Positions 45,426-55,884 are shown, counted from the first letter of the stretch. The stretch: DNA of 64,000 nucleotides from Clostridiales bacterium (GCA_023663185.1 JAMPHY010000004.1:141803-205802), one strand, 5' to 3'. Numbers and translations: made by a program. The notes: generated from the letters alone by a model not told the origin.

Positions 45426-45965
45426 ATGGAGATGGAGAAATTTGAACGTCTGGGCAGGACGCTTGTACATAAGGGCGCAATTATAGACTACTATCAGGAC
45501 ACGATTAAAGTGCCTAACGGTAATGTCGTAAAATGGGACTTTATCGCGCATAAGGGTGCGGCGGCAGTCGTAGCGGTAAATGACGAGGGCAAGCTTCTTA
45601 TGGTAAGGCAGTATCGAAACGCGCTTGACAGAGAGACGCTTGAAATACCGGCAGGCGGGCTTAACAGTGTCGATGAGCCGACTGATGTAGCGGCTGCAAG
45701 GGAACTGGAAGAAGAGACCGGTTATAAAGCGGGCAGACTCAAACTGCTTATTACGATTCGCACTACCGTTGCCTTTTGTAATGAAAAAATAGACGTATAT
45801 GTTGCCACGGATTTAAAGCCAAGCGTACAAAATCTGGACGAAGACGAGTTTATAGGAATAGAGACATATTCGATTGACGAGCTTGCACAGATGGTCTATG
45901 AAGGCAAGATTGAAGACGGCAAGACGATAGCGTCATTGATGGCGTATAAAAATAAATATTGCTGA
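45426..45965 (+). CDS. NUDIX hydrolase, ADP-ribose pyrophosphatase type
   Basis: A 179-residue enzyme of the ADP-ribose/nucleotide-sugar diphosphatase group. The NUDIX box G-x5-E-x7-R-E-x2-E-E-x-G is complete (GGLNSVDEPTDVAAARELEE, continuing ETGY), at about residues 76-98. It is preceded by MVRQYRNALDRETLEIPAGG, the usual lead-in for this group. It starts nine bases after the aminotransferase stop, with GGGGAGG overlapping that stop, so it is cotranscribed. A terminator follows. Confidence 0.92.
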   Translation: MEMEKFERLGRTLVHKGAIIDYYQDTIKVPNGNVVKWDFIAHKGAAAVVAVNDEGKLLMVRQYRNALDRETLEIPAGGLNSVDEPTDVAAARELEEETGYKAGRLKLLITIRTTVAFCNEKIDVYVATDLKPSVQNLDEDEFIGIETYSIDELAQMVYEGKIEDGKTIASLMAYKNKYC

Positions 45966-45990
45966 TGCTAGGATTGATACCGTGGTTATG

Positions 45991-46025
45991 AAGGGTGCAT
46001 TTCTGTAAGGAAGTGCGCCTTTTTT
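45991..46025 (+). terminator. Rho-independent terminator after the NUDIX gene
   Basis: AAGGGTGCATTTC (45991-46003) pairs imperfectly with GAAGTGCGCCTT (46010-46021), followed by a T run. Confidence 0.8.
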
Positions 46026-46115
46026 GCGTATATGCCGGAAAACCTTAACATATATTGTATATTAGGAAAACACAACTATTTAACATATACTGAACAGTTA
46101 CAGGAAGGCGTATAC

Positions 46116-46721
46116 ATGATATCGGGACAACAGGGGAAAAGCAGCTACTATCTGCTGTATTTATTTATGATAGGGCTGTTTTTGGGAATTTTATTTGTAA
46201 ATATAAAACATGATGTATGGATTAATGACGACGGACTGCTAAATGCCGTGATGATGAAGAGGCTGCAAAACAGCGAGTTGGACGGCAGTTATTTATTCGG
46301 CTATATTGTGAAACACAGGATTTCTGTTATATTGACCGTGGGCTTGCTTGCTTCCACACTTATCGGACTTCCTATTATATATGGGTATGTATGTTATCTG
46401 GGAGTCAGCGCAGGCTGCATACTGTCCATAGCGGTTGTACGGTATGGAATAAGAGGGCTTTTTTTTATGGCGGCAAGTATTTTTCCGCAAGGGCTTGTAC
46501 TTATACCCGGTTACATACTTCTGTTTATATGGAGCATTGACTGCAATAAGCGACTATATGGAAAATATGGCGTTCCCGAAGAACGTTACTTCGCGGGGAA
46601 ACAGTTTGTATTGAAAAAGGGAATAAAACTTTTAGGAATCCTTCTTATAATTATTTTAGGCTGTGCAATCGAAAGTTATGTAAACCCGAAAATACTTCAT
46701 CTGATAATAAAAATTTTTTAA
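46116..46721 (+). CDS. spoIIM: Stage II sporulation protein M (SpoIIM)
   Basis: SpoIIM is part of the DMP septal peptidoglycan-dissolving machine needed for forespore engulfment. From ATG 46116 (AGGAAGG upstream) the 201-residue protein has about five membrane helices with the family pattern RISVILTVGLLASTLIGLP, a Gly/Ser-rich turn and FFMAASIFPQGLVLIPGY. An upstream ATG at 46032 is in frame but has no site. xerD follows, as in Bacillus (spoIIM and the xerD homologue ripX are near neighbours there). Confidence 0.88.
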   Translation: MISGQQGKSSYYLLYLFMIGLFLGILFVNIKHDVWINDDGLLNAVMMKRLQNSELDGSYLFGYIVKHRISVILTVGLLASTLIGLPIIYGYVCYLGVSAGCILSIAVVRYGIRGLFFMAASIFPQGLVLIPGYILLFIWSIDCNKRLYGKYGVPEERYFAGKQFVLKKGIKLLGILLIIILGCAIESYVNPKILHLIIKIF

Positions 46722-46822
46722 AAATTTTTCAATATATAGTAGACATAAAATTATGTAATGACGAGATATTGTGCTTTTGTAAAAATGTGATGAAAATGCC
46801 CGAAAAATAAGGAAAAATCCAT

Positions 46823-46851
46823 TTGCTTTTCTTAAAAAATCTGATTATAAT
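46823..46851 (+). promoter_or_regulatory. Predicted promoter of xerD
   Basis: TTGCTT (46823-46828) and a perfect TATAAT (46846-46851) with a 17-base spacer, 60 bases before the xerD start, in an AT-rich gap of 189 bases that holds nothing else I can identify. Confidence 0.72.
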
Positions 46852-46910
46852 ATTAGTAATACGCTGGTTTAATTAACATAAAACCATTTTAGGAAAGGCT
46901 TCTTTCATCT

Positions 46911-47795
46911 ATGGAAAAAGAAATTAACTCATTCATATCTTATTTACATAATATAAAGAAAACTTCAAACAATACAGAGTTATCTTATAAGCGTGATTTA
47001 GAGAAATTGCAGCATTTTATGTATGAAAAAGGTATAAAGGATATCAGAAAAGTAACGGCGCAGGATATGGCTTCCTATGTGCAGTATTTAGAGGACGGTA
47101 ATTTTGCCAATGCTACGATTTCAAGGAACATAGCCTCGATAAAAGCATTTTACCATTATCTGCTTGAGGAGGGGATTGTTAATGATGATGTGTCCGGGCA
47201 GCTTAAATCCCCTAAAATAGAGAAGAAGATGCCTGAGATTATGTCTCCCGACGAGGTGGTAAGGCTTTTGGAACAGCCAAGCGGAAATTCAGCGAAAGAA
47301 ATCCGCGATAAAGCGATGCTGGAGCTTCTATATGCGACCGGAATCCGTGTAACAGAGCTGATAACGCTCAGGGTGTCCGATGTGAATATGCAGTTAGACT
47401 TCGTTATATGCAGGGACGCTAATAAGGAAAGAGTGATTCCTTTTGGACAAGCGGCAAAGACCGCGCTTGGCAGATATCTTGACGGTACAAGGGAGTCGAT
47501 GATAGAAGATAAGAAGTCGAACATTTTATTTGCCAACTGTTCGGGACAACCCATGAGCAGACAGGGTTTCTGGAAACTGATTAAATATTATGCAAAGAAG
47601 GCTGATATTAAGGCGGATATAACGCCACATACGCTGCGGCATTCGTTTGCTGCGCATCTTGTAGAGAACGGTGCGGATTTAAAGAGTGTTCAGGAGATGT
47701 TAGGGCACTCGGATATCTCCACGACGCAGGTTTACGCCAATCTTAATCACAACCATTTAAGAGAAGTATATGCAAAAGCTCACCCTCGCGGATGA
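46911..47795 (+). CDS. xerD: Tyrosine recombinase XerD
   Basis: XerD resolves chromosome dimers at dif with a partner recombinase. The 294-residue protein has the SAM-like core-binding domain (1-100) and the catalytic domain, with Arg in YATGIRVTEL, Lys in DANKERVIPF, His-x2-Arg in HTLRHSFA, His in MLGHSDIST and the Tyr nucleophile in TQVYANLNH. The length and position behind spoIIM favour housekeeping XerD over a mobile-element integrase. AGGAAAGG precedes the ATG. Confidence 0.94.
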   Translation: MEKEINSFISYLHNIKKTSNNTELSYKRDLEKLQHFMYEKGIKDIRKVTAQDMASYVQYLEDGNFANATISRNIASIKAFYHYLLEEGIVNDDVSGQLKSPKIEKKMPEIMSPDEVVRLLEQPSGNSAKEIRDKAMLELLYATGIRVTELITLRVSDVNMQLDFVICRDANKERVIPFGQAAKTALGRYLDGTRESMIEDKKSNILFANCSGQPMSRQGFWKLIKYYAKKADIKADITPHTLRHSFAAHLVENGADLKSVQEMLGHSDISTTQVYANLNHNHLREVYAKAHPRG

Positions 47796-47849
47796 GCTTT
47801 AATATTGCCTTGAGTTCATATGCGGCAGTTTGTTTCACATTTAATAATT

Positions 47850-48878
47850 CTATTCATACTCCGCAATATCATAAATGAGTCTTTCTGAATCTTCCCAGCC
47901 AAGACAAGGATCCGTAATGGACTTGCCGTAGACTCCCTCACCGATTTTCTGGGCGCCTTCTTCAAGATAGCTTTCTACCATTACGCCTTTTACCAGCTTG
48001 TAAATGTCGGGGCTTAACTTTCTGCTGTGCATAACTTCCTTGACTATCCTAATCTGCTGCTTGTATTCTTTATTTGAATTGTTATGGTTAGCGTCGATTA
48101 TGCAGGCAGGATTGACAAGGTCGCGTTCATTATAAAGAGAGAGCAGGCGCATTAAATCTTCATAATGATAATTCGGAAGGCTTTGTCCGTGTTTATTCAT
48201 TGCGCCGCGCAGTACCGTGTGCGCCAGTGGATTGCCCGTGGTCTGAACCTCATATCCCCTATATGTGAAAGAGTGGGGGTGCTGCGCCGCATAAACGGAG
48301 TTCAGCATAACGGAAAGCGTGCCGCTGGTCGGATTTTTCATACCACTGGCAACGTCGAAGCCGCTTACTGTCATACGGTGCTGCTGGTCTTCAACGGAAC
48401 GTGCGCCTATTGCTACATATGAGAGTATATCTTCGACATATCCCCAATTATCAGGATAGAGCATTTCGTCCGCCGCCGTCAGTTCCGATTCTTCCATTGC
48501 GTGTATGTGCATTTTGCGCATTGCAATAAGTCCCGCGGTAAAATCGGGCTTTTTTTCGGGGTCGGGCTGGCTTGCTATTCCCTTGTAGCCTTCGCCCGTG
48601 GTTCTGGGCTTATTGGTATATATCCTCGGAATCAAAATCAACTTGTCCTTTACTTTTTCGTTGACTTTGGCAAGACGGCTGATATAGTCGCATACAGCGT
48701 CTTCGTTGTCCGCTGAACATGGTCCGATAATAACCAAAAATTTATTGCTCTTGCCGGTAATAACGTCGCTGATTTCCTTGTCGCGTTTCTTTTTTAATTC
48801 AGCAAGATGAGCAGGAACTGAAAACTGCTCTCGTATTTCGGCGGGCGTCGGTAATTGGTTGACATAAATAAAAGACAT
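47850..48878 (-). CDS. 3-deoxy-7-phosphoheptulonate (DAHP) synthase, AroFGH type
   Basis: Catalyses the first step of aromatic amino acid synthesis from PEP and erythrose 4-phosphate. The 342-residue protein shows VIIGPCSADN, PRIYTNKPRTTGEGYKG, GARSVEDQQHRMTVSG, PTSGTL and IIDANHNNSNK, all of the class I-alpha enzymes. Start ATG 48878 follows AAGGAG; a longer open frame to 49112 runs into the preceding gene and lacks a site. A promoter is predicted upstream. Feedback specificity cannot be read with confidence. Confidence 0.94.
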   Translation of the reverse strand: MSFIYVNQLPTPAEIREQFSVPAHLAELKKKRDKEISDVITGKSNKFLVIIGPCSADNEDAVCDYISRLAKVNEKVKDKLILIPRIYTNKPRTTGEGYKGIASQPDPEKKPDFTAGLIAMRKMHIHAMEESELTAADEMLYPDNWGYVEDILSYVAIGARSVEDQQHRMTVSGFDVASGMKNPTSGTLSVMLNSVYAAQHPHSFTYRGYEVQTTGNPLAHTVLRGAMNKHGQSLPNYHYEDLMRLLSLYNERDLVNPACIIDANHNNSNKEYKQQIRIVKEVMHSRKLSPDIYKLVKGVMVESYLEEGAQKIGEGVYGKSITDPCLGWEDSERLIYDIAEYE

Positions 48879-48947
48879 TTTATCTTTACTCCTTTGTCTG
48901 TGTAAATTATTCTGCATTATGTGCCTTAAAATAAAGACATATGTGTT

Positions 48948-48976
48948 ATTATAGTACATTGCCTTGATATTCGCAA
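48948..48976 (-). promoter_or_regulatory. Predicted promoter of the DAHP synthase gene
   Basis: On the minus strand TTGCGA (48976-48971) and TATAAT (48953-48948) are 17 bases apart, 70 bases before the start codon. I saw no T-box or Trp-type attenuator in the leader. Confidence 0.65.
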
Positions 48977-49030
48977 GTATTTCTGTCAAACGCGTTGCCT
49001 GCCTGCTCCGTTGCCTGCAGGACTGAACTA

Positions 49031-50389
49031 TCACCGCATTTTCACAGAAATCCGCAGCGCAGAGACGGTACACAGAAGCGTCTGAACCATCTGGCTTGCG
49101 AGCATTCCCCACAAATAGCCTTTAATGCCCCATATAGGTATGGCAAAGAATACAAATGCCAGCCTAACTAACAGGCTTACTATGCTGTATATAAAAGTAA
49201 GATGTGTTTTTCCCAGTCCGTTTAAGATACTGTTTAAGGTGCTTGCCACATACATAAAGGGACATATAAAGCTGAGAGTCAGAATAAAGCTTCCGGCAAG
49301 GCGGCTGTTATATAGAAGCATGCCCGCCATACGCCCGAATAATAAAAAGAACGTGGTGCAGCCAAAACCGAGAAGCATACAGTATTTGATGGATTTAAGA
49401 ATAGCTTTGGTTACAGTGTGTTTGTTGCCGCTTGCTTCTGCTTCGGATACTATCGGGAGCAGAAGGACGGAGATAGAGTTAGTGATAGCGGACGGAAACA
49501 GAATAAGCGGAAGGCTCATGCCGTTAAGAACTCCATAGACTCCGAGGGCGTCGGAATTGCTTAAGCCGTAGGCAATCAGCCTGTTTGGGATAAAAACCGC
49601 TTCAATACTCTGTAGGATATTGATTATAATTCTGTTAGCGGACAGCGGCATGGCAAGTTTAAGCAGATTTTCGGAGATTCTTTTATATGACATAGTCATT
49701 GAGCTAAGCGGAGTCTTGAAAATCTGCGTATGCGCATGAGGACCGAAAAGCTTAAAGGAACGGCATATAATGGCGATGGTGGAGACAAGCATGGAGGCGC
49801 TTTCCCCGATTACCAGTCCCACAACCGCGAAGCTTATCGTGGGGGTGATGTTTTGGCGGCAGCATATATAATAGATTATGTATACGGAGCCAACCCGTAC
49901 AACCTGCTCGGATAATTGTGAAAGGGCGGGGATTGAAGTTTTTTTGATACCGTAAAAATACCCGTTGATACAGGAGTGAACCGTAGCCATCGGAATTGAA
50001 AGCGATATAATGCGAAGCAGGGAGGCGGTGCGTTCTTCCATCAGGAAGGTGACTGCTATCCAATCGGAATATCTGTATATAAACGCCATGCAGACAAAAG
50101 AGAGACTCATAGCAATGACAAAGCCCGCCCATAAAGTACGGAATGATGATTTATAATCATGGGTAGAGGTTTCGCTTGCGACGTATTTAGAGATAGCGGT
50201 CTGCATACCGGCTGCTGTGAGCGAGAATGAGAGCGCAAGCACAGGCGAGGTGAGCTGATATATACCCATGCCCTCCGCTCCGAATACTTTTGAGAGAAAA
50301 ATTCTGTAAAAAAAGCCTATGAAACGGCTTAAAAGTCCGGTGACAGTAAGGATAACGGTTCCGATTAAGAGAGGATTTTTATGCTTCAT
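49031..50389 (-). CDS. SpoVB-like polysaccharide/lipid flippase
   Basis: A 452-residue MATE-like membrane protein with 12-14 helices. It opens with LIGTVILTVTGLLSRFIGFFYRI and continues with GMGIYQLTSPVLALS, the N-terminal pattern of stage V sporulation protein B, which acts in spore cortex synthesis. It contains the GYFYGIKKTSIPA loop of the group. The first gene of this superfamily in the window (26.5 kb) is a different subfamily. The spore role is inferred. It stands alone, with the DAHP synthase gene downstream on the same strand. Confidence 0.85.
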   Translation of the reverse strand: MKHKNPLLIGTVILTVTGLLSRFIGFFYRIFLSKVFGAEGMGIYQLTSPVLALSFSLTAAGMQTAISKYVASETSTHDYKSSFRTLWAGFVIAMSLSFVCMAFIYRYSDWIAVTFLMEERTASLLRIISLSIPMATVHSCINGYFYGIKKTSIPALSQLSEQVVRVGSVYIIYYICCRQNITPTISFAVVGLVIGESASMLVSTIAIICRSFKLFGPHAHTQIFKTPLSSMTMSYKRISENLLKLAMPLSANRIIINILQSIEAVFIPNRLIAYGLSNSDALGVYGVLNGMSLPLILFPSAITNSISVLLLPIVSEAEASGNKHTVTKAILKSIKYCMLLGFGCTTFFLLFGRMAGMLLYNSRLAGSFILTLSFICPFMYVASTLNSILNGLGKTHLTFIYSIVSLLVRLAFVFFAIPIWGIKGYLWGMLASQMVQTLLCTVSALRISVKMR

Positions 50390-50559
50390 ATAATACCGGC
50401 TAAGTCCTTAATTATTTCATAGTATGCGTGAAATTTTTATAAAAGAACTAAAGCGGCAGTTCATATTAAGCTCTGAACTGTTGCAATTATATCTTTTTTA
50501 TATTGAGATGATTTGTTATAATAAATTTTATCTGAACAGGTTATGAAAGGATATAATTT

Positions 50560-51663
50560 ATGAAGAAAAAAGTAGTAGTGGGAATGTCCGGCGGGGTGGA
50601 TTCCTCGGTGGCGGCATATCTGTTAATTGAACAAGGGTACGATGTAATCGGTGTTACCATGCAGATATGGCAGGACGAAGACATAGAAGTGCAGTCACAA
50701 AATGGCGGCTGTTGCGGGCTGTCGGCGGTTGATGACGCCAAGATGGTAGCCGGACAACTGAATATTCCCCATTACGTCATGAACTTCAAAAGAGAATTTA
50801 AAGAAAACGTAGTCGATTATTTCGTGGAAGCGTATCTGCAAGGTCAGACGCCCAATCCCTGTATTGCCTGCAACCGTTATGTGAAATGGGAATCTCTGCT
50901 GCAAAGGAGCTTGGAGATTGGCGCCGACTATATTGCTACTGGTCATTATGCAAGAATTTCTAAACTTCCGAATGGAAGATTTGCCGTGCAAAATTCCGTA
51001 ACGGCGCTTAAGGACCAGACCTACGCTTTATATAACCTTACCCAATATCAGCTTGCGCACACCTTAATGCCTGTCGGTGAGTATACCAAAGAAGAGATAA
51101 GAACGATTGCAAAGAAAGCAGGGCTTCCGGTTGCAAATAAACCGGATAGTCAGGAGATATGCTTTATACCGGACAATGATTACGCTTCATATATAGATAA
51201 AGCGGCGGCAGGCAGAGTGTCGGGGAAGGGCAAATTTGTTTCAAAAGACGGCGAGGTATTAGGAGAGCATCTTGGCATTACCCACTATACGATAGGGCAG
51301 AGAAAAGGACTAGGCATTGCTATGGGGAGACCTGTTTTTGTCACAGAGATACGCCCTGAGAGTAATGAGGTGGTCATTGGCGAGGCGGAAGACGTCTATG
51401 GAGATGTTTTATTTTGCAACCGGTTAAATTTCATGGGAATAGAAGATTTGCATAAGCCGCGGGAAGCTGTGGTTAAGATACGTTATGCGCATAAAGGTGA
51501 AAAGTGCATAATTGAAAAAGTCGGAGAAGATATGGTGAAGTGCAGCTTTAGTGCGCCTGTCAGGGCGATTACGCCGGGACAGGCAGCGGTATTTTATGAA
51601 GACGGTTATGTGCTCGGTGGGGGCACTATTACAGCTTATGGAAATCCGGAGTCCTGCCCTTAA
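50560..51663 (+). CDS. mnmA: tRNA-specific 2-thiouridylase MnmA
   Basis: Adds sulfur to U34 of tRNA for Lys, Glu and Gln. The 367-residue protein shows the PP-loop [13 protein letters not shown] (about 8-20) and the two catalytic cysteines in [12 protein letters not shown] and SQEICFIPD. It also has [18 protein letters not shown] and a C-terminal beta domain. AAAGGA lies upstream of the ATG. Its last 35 bases overlap the 3' end of the convergent phosphatase gene. Confidence 0.96.
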   Translation: MKKKVVVGMSGGVDSSVAAYLLIEQGYDVIGVTMQIWQDEDIEVQSQNGGCCGLSAVDDAKMVAGQLNIPHYVMNFKREFKENVVDYFVEAYLQGQTPNPCIACNRYVKWESLLQRSLEIGADYIATGHYARISKLPNGRFAVQNSVTALKDQTYALYNLTQYQLAHTLMPVGEYTKEEIRTIAKKAGLPVANKPDSQEICFIPDNDYASYIDKAAAGRVSGKGKFVSKDGEVLGEHLGITHYTIGQRKGLGIAMGRPVFVTEIRPESNEVVIGEAEDVYGDVLFCNRLNFMGIEDLHKPREAVVKIRYAHKGEKCIIEKVGEDMVKCSFSAPVRAITPGQAAVFYEDGYVLGGGTITAYGNPESCP

Positions 51664-52447
51664 AGGTACAGTAATAGTCGAACCCGCATTCCTTTAAAAT
51701 ATCGGCAGCCCGCTCAAAGTGCGCAGCTATGGCATTCGGGGCATGGGCGTCGGAACCTACGGTGATAATTTCGCCGCCAAGCTCTTTATAACGGCGTATA
51801 ATGTCGCCGCACGGATTAGCCTCACGAAGCCCGCAGGAGAGTCCTTTCGTATTTATTTCGATTCCCTTACCAAGAGATATTATTCTTTTTAAAATCGCAT
51901 CTATAAAATCGCGGTACTGCGCATAAGAATATCCTTCGTCTTTGTCCGGACCATAGCGGACGACATAATCAAGATGTCCGTATACGTCAAAATTGCTGTA
52001 AGCCTTAAGATTATCAAGGATTGATTCAAAATATTCAAGATAGCCTTTTTGCTGTCCTTTTCCCTCATAAAATTCCGGAAAGGCAGGATCTTTGCCATTG
52101 CAAAGGTGTGACGAGGCGATAACGAAGTCATAATCATGCGCCTTGACAAAGGCGGCGTTTATTTTGGAAAGGTGCGGCTGCATTCCGAGTTCAACGCCGA
52201 GGCAGAGTTCTATCTGCGGCGCGTATTTTTCTTTATATTTCAGGAAATCATATATATACGAGTCCGGATTTAATTCAAAAAAACCTTCGGGAAACTCCGG
52301 GGTGGAGGGATAGTCGAAATCGTTATGCTCCGTAAAGCACATTTTAGTCAAACCAAGCTCTATCCCTTTTAAAATCATTTCTTCCATAGGGGTATCGGAA
52401 TCTCCGGAGAAAGACGAATGAAGATGGTAATCGGCGCTAATAGGCAT
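51629..52447 (-). CDS. PHP-domain histidinol-phosphatase (HisJ/HisK type)
   Basis: A 272-residue PHP-fold metal-dependent phosphoesterase. The metal ligands are visible in [39 protein letters not shown] and SDAHAP. The length and motifs agree with clostridial histidinol-phosphatases, but no his genes are nearby, so the substrate is not certain. Start ATG 52447 follows AAAGGAGA; an open frame extends to 52534 without a site. The 3' end overlaps mnmA tail to tail. Confidence 0.88.
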   Translation of the reverse strand: MPISADYHLHSSFSGDSDTPMEEMILKGIELGLTKMCFTEHNDFDYPSTPEFPEGFFELNPDSYIYDFLKYKEKYAPQIELCLGVELGMQPHLSKINAAFVKAHDYDFVIASSHLCNGKDPAFPEFYEGKGQQKGYLEYFESILDNLKAYSNFDVYGHLDYVVRYGPDKDEGYSYAQYRDFIDAILKRIISLGKGIEINTKGLSCGLREANPCGDIIRRYKELGGEIITVGSDAHAPNAIAAHFERAADILKECGFDYYCTFKGRTPDFHKL

Positions 52448-52605
52448 TATAATGTCTCCTTTCTTGCTGTTTATGCGCATAAGACATCGACGATGTCTGT
52501 AAAACCTGTATGTTTTCACACTAGTATAGTGCATTTTATAAAAATAAGCAAATATTTACGATTTACATCTTGAATTTTTGGGACAGATTAGGTACAATAA
52601 CTTTG

Positions 52606-52633
52606 TTGACAAAATTTTGTCATTCTGTAATAT
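52606..52633 (+). promoter_or_regulatory. gap promoter with an overlapping perfect palindrome
   Basis: TTGACA (52606-52611) and TAATAT (52628-52633) are 16 bases apart. TGACAAAATTTTGTCA (52607-52622) is a perfect 16-base palindrome that covers the -35 box and most of the spacer, a good position for a repressor such as a central glycolysis or redox regulator (identity unknown). Confidence 0.6.
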
Positions 52634-52697
52634 TCTGGAATATGCAGTCTGGCAAAAATATATAAAATCAATTCATTAATAGTAGGAGGAAACAAAA

Positions 52698-53699
52698 ATG
52701 GCAGTAAAAGTAGCAATTAATGGTTTTGGCCGTATCGGTCGTCTTGCATTCAGACAGATGTTTGGCGCAGAAGGATACGAAGTAGTAGCAATCAACGACT
52801 TAACAAGTCCTAAGATGTTAGCGCATCTGTTGAAGTATGATTCTTCACAGGGCAGATATGAGAAAGCAGAGACAGTTTCTGCTGGTGAAGATTCCATCAC
52901 TGTTGACGGAAAGACTCTTAAGATTTACAAAGAGCCCGATGCAAATAATTGCCCATGGGGAGAGCTCGGAGTAGACGTTGTTTTAGAGTGCTCAGGCTTC
53001 TACACATCTAAGGATAAAGCGCAGGCTCATATCAATGCAGGTGCAAAGAAAGTTGTTATTTCCGCTCCGGCAGGAAATGACCTTCCTACAATCGTTTACA
53101 ATGTAAACCACACAACTCTGACAAAAGACGATACAATCATTTCAGCAGCTTCATGTACAACAAACTGCTTGGCGCCTATGGCAAAAGCTCTTAATGACCT
53201 TGCAACAATCAAATCAGGTATCATGAGCACAATCCATGCTTATACAGGCGATCAGATGATTCTTGACGGACCTCAGAGAAAAGGCGATTTAAGAAGATCA
53301 CGTGCAGGCGCTGTCAACATCGTTCCTAACAGCACAGGCGCAGCTAAGGCAATCGGTCTTGTTATTCCTGAACTGAATGGCAAGCTTATCGGTTCCGCTC
53401 AGCGTGTTCCTACCCCGACAGGTTCTACAACTATTCTGGTAGCAACAGTTGAGAAGACAGTAACAAAGGAAGAAATCAATGCAGCTATGAAAGCGGCAGC
53501 TAACGAGTCCTTTGGATACAATGATGAAGAAATCGTATCTTCCGATGTTATCGGTATGAGATATGGCTCACTCTTCGATGCAACACAGACAATGGTTGGC
53601 GCAGATAATCTTGTACAGGTTGTTTCATGGTATGACAATGAGAACAGCTACACAAGCCAGATGGTAAGAACAATCAAATACTTTGCTGAATTAGGTTAA
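52698..53699 (+). CDS. gap: Glyceraldehyde-3-phosphate dehydrogenase (type I)
   Basis: The glycolytic NAD-dependent enzyme. The 333-residue protein has the Rossmann start [14 protein letters not shown], the catalytic Cys in [12 protein letters not shown] (about residue 152), the His in [10 protein letters not shown] and [13 protein letters not shown] near the end. AGGAGG precedes the ATG. It heads the gap-pgk-tpiA row, and codon use looks like that of a highly expressed gene (few rare codons). Confidence 0.97.
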   Translation: MAVKVAINGFGRIGRLAFRQMFGAEGYEVVAINDLTSPKMLAHLLKYDSSQGRYEKAETVSAGEDSITVDGKTLKIYKEPDANNCPWGELGVDVVLECSGFYTSKDKAQAHINAGAKKVVISAPAGNDLPTIVYNVNHTTLTKDDTIISAASCTTNCLAPMAKALNDLATIKSGIMSTIHAYTGDQMILDGPQRKGDLRRSRAGAVNIVPNSTGAAKAIGLVIPELNGKLIGSAQRVPTPTGSTTILVATVEKTVTKEEINAAMKAAANESFGYNDEEIVSSDVIGMRYGSLFDATQTMVGADNLVQVVSWYDNENSYTSQMVRTIKYFAELG

Positions 53700-53737
53700 T
53701 CCGTTCAGATGTTAAAAGCATTGGAGTTTTGAATTAT

Positions 53738-53767
53738 AAGGTCCGGCCTTTGGGCCGGACTTTATTT
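53738..53767 (+). terminator. Intercistronic hairpin/terminator between gap and pgk
   Basis: GTCCGGCC (53741-53748) and GGCCGGAC (53753-53760) form a perfect 8-bp GC-rich stem with a 4-base loop, then TTTATTT. It probably lowers read-through so that gap is expressed above pgk and tpiA, or stabilises the gap mRNA end. Confidence 0.85.
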
Positions 53768-53792
53768 CTATTATGGTAAGGAGGAAATTAAA

Positions 53793-55016
53793 ATGGGGTT
53801 GAATAAGAAATCCGTAGATGACATTAACGTAAAAGGAAAACGTGTTCTTGTAAGATGCGACTTTAACGTGCCGCTTAAGAATGGAGAAATTACAGACGAT
53901 ACCCGTATAGTTGCGGCGCTTCCTACAATTAAAAAATTGATTAACGACGGTGGCAAGGTTATACTTTGCTCCCATTTAGGAAAAGTAAAGAATGGTCCTA
54001 ACGAGGGCGAATCTTTAGCTCCTGTAGCAAAGAGACTGTCCGAGAAACTTGGCAAAGAAGTAAACTTCGTGGCAGATTACAGTGTAACAGGCGAGGCTGC
54101 TACGGTAGCTGTTGCTGCTATGAATGAAGGAGATGTGGTACTGCTTCAAAATACCCGTTTCCGCGGCGCAGAAGAGACCAAGAACGGTGAGGAATTCAGT
54201 AAAGAGCTTGCTGACCTTGCAGATGTGTACGTATGCGACGCTTTTGGTTCTTCACATAGGGCGCATGCCTCTGTAGAAGGTGTTACTAAGTTTATCACCG
54301 CAAAAGGCGGAGAGAATGCAGTCGGCTACCTCATGCAGAAAGAAATCGACTTCTTAGGCAATGCAGTTGAAAATCCTGTCAGACCTTTCGTAGCAATCTT
54401 AGGCGGCGCAAAAGTTGCCGATAAGCTGAATGTAATCAATAACCTTTTGGAAAAATGCGATACGCTCATTATCGGCGGCGGTATGGCATTTACCTTCCTG
54501 AAAGCAAAAGGAATGGAAGTCGGCAATTCACTTGTAGATAATGAAAAGCTTGATTACTGTAAAGAAATGATGGAGAAAGCAGAAAAGTTAGGCAAGAAAC
54601 TGCTTCTTCCCGTAGATACTACGATTGCAGATCATTTCCCTGATCCGATTGATGGGCCTATCGACGTTCAGGTTGTAAGCGTTGATAAGATTCCTGCTGA
54701 TAAAGAGGGATTGGATATCGGTACTGAAACAGCCAAGTTATATGCTGATGCGGTAAAATCTGCTAAGACTGTTGTATGGAACGGACCTATGGGCGTATTT
54801 GAAAATCCTACTCTTGCCGCTGGTACGATTGCAGTAGCAAAATCACTTGCAGAAACCGATGCAACCACCATTATCGGCGGCGGCGACAGTGCGGCGGCTG
54901 TTAATCAGCTTGGTTTTGCAGATAAAATGAGCCATATCTCTACAGGCGGCGGCGCATCACTCGAATTCCTTGAGGGTAAGGTGCTTCCGGGCGTAGCGGC
55001 AGCGGACGATAAATAG
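53793..55016 (+). CDS. pgk: Phosphoglycerate kinase
   Basis: Makes ATP from 1,3-bisphosphoglycerate. The 407-residue protein has [13 protein letters not shown] near the N-terminus, [23 protein letters not shown], the ADP-site GGAKVADKL and GGGDSAAAV near the end. AAGGAGG lies before the ATG. It lies 93 bases behind gap and 34 bases ahead of tpiA. Confidence 0.97.
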   Translation: MGLNKKSVDDINVKGKRVLVRCDFNVPLKNGEITDDTRIVAALPTIKKLINDGGKVILCSHLGKVKNGPNEGESLAPVAKRLSEKLGKEVNFVADYSVTGEAATVAVAAMNEGDVVLLQNTRFRGAEETKNGEEFSKELADLADVYVCDAFGSSHRAHASVEGVTKFITAKGGENAVGYLMQKEIDFLGNAVENPVRPFVAILGGAKVADKLNVINNLLEKCDTLIIGGGMAFTFLKAKGMEVGNSLVDNEKLDYCKEMMEKAEKLGKKLLLPVDTTIADHFPDPIDGPIDVQVVSVDKIPADKEGLDIGTETAKLYADAVKSAKTVVWNGPMGVFENPTLAAGTIAVAKSLAETDATTIIGGGDSAAAVNQLGFADKMSHISTGGGASLEFLEGKVLPGVAAADDK

Positions 55017-55050
55017 GCATAATAAATAATAGGAAACGGAGAATGGGAAA

Positions 55051-55800
55051 ATGGCAAGAAAGAAAATTGTAGCAGGCAACTGGAAGATGAATATGACTCC
55101 AACTCAGGCGGTTGCTCTGTGCGATGAATTAAAAGATTTGGTAAAATCCGATGACGTAGACGTAGTATACTGTGTACCGGCAATTGACATCGTTCCGGTT
55201 GTAGAGGCTGTAAAAGGCACAAATGTGGAGGTTGGAGCCGAGAATATGTACTTTGAAGAAAAAGGCGCATATACGGGTGAGATTTCCGCAGCAATGATTA
55301 AAGATGCAGGCGCTAAGTACGTTATCATCGGACATTCCGAGAGACGAGACTACTTCAAAGAGGACGACGCGCTTCTCAATAAAAAAGTAAAGAAGGCGTT
55401 TGAAGCAGGGCTTACGCCTATACTCTGCTGCGGAGAGTCTTTGGAGCAAAGAGAGATGGGTGTAACAATGGACTGGATCAGATTGCAGATTAAATCTGAT
55501 TTACAGGGTGTAAGCGCATCTCAGGCAGCAAGCATGGTAATCGCTTATGAGCCTATCTGGGCTATCGGTACGGGCAAGACGGCTACTACCGAGCAGGCAG
55601 AAGAGGTATGTAAGGGAATCCGTGACTGTATCGCAGAGATTTATGATGCAGCGACGGCGGAAGCAGTACGTATCCAGTACGGCGGCTCAGTAAATGCAGG
55701 AAATGCAAACGAGTTGTTCTCACAGCCTGACATCGACGGCGGACTTGTCGGCGGCGCGTCGCTTAAGGCGGACTTTGGGAAGATCGTCAATTATAAATAG
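55051..55800 (+). CDS. tpiA: Triosephosphate isomerase
   Basis: Interconverts dihydroxyacetone phosphate and glyceraldehyde 3-phosphate. The 249-residue protein has GNWKMN (catalytic Lys), GHSERRDYF (His), [15 protein letters not shown] (Glu) and the phosphate loop [13 protein letters not shown]. It is intact. gpmI or other glycolysis genes do not follow; a terminator ends the operon and accessory DNA begins. Confidence 0.97.
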   Translation: MARKKIVAGNWKMNMTPTQAVALCDELKDLVKSDDVDVVYCVPAIDIVPVVEAVKGTNVEVGAENMYFEEKGAYTGEISAAMIKDAGAKYVIIGHSERRDYFKEDDALLNKKVKKAFEAGLTPILCCGESLEQREMGVTMDWIRLQIKSDLQGVSASQAASMVIAYEPIWAIGTGKTATTEQAEEVCKGIRDCIAEIYDAATAEAVRIQYGGSVNAGNANELFSQPDIDGGLVGGASLKADFGKIVNYK

Positions 55801-55832
55801 GTTTAATTCTATAAAAACGTAGAGTATAGTTA

Positions 55833-55884
55833 AATAAAACTCACTTCAAGTTATGTAGAATTTATGACTGAAGTGAGTTTTATT
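55833..55884. terminator. Terminator at the end of the glycolytic operon
   Basis: AATAAAACTCACTTCA (55833-55848) is perfectly complementary to TGAAGTGAGTTTTATT (55869-55884), a 16-bp stem with a 20-base loop and T-rich right arm. Symmetry allows it to act in both directions. Confidence 0.88.

Noticed and set aside
46911-47795. Integrase of a mobile element
   Set aside because: Length, motifs and the position next to spoIIM fit housekeeping XerD.
48879-49030. T-box or tryptophan-type attenuator before DAHP synthase
   Set aside because: No T-box sequence or terminator/antiterminator pair was found in the leader; a plain promoter explains the region.
48879-49112. N-terminal extension of DAHP synthase
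   Set aside because: The extra residues overlap the neighbouring SpoVB-like gene, have no family likeness, and the site AAGGAG marks ATG 48878.
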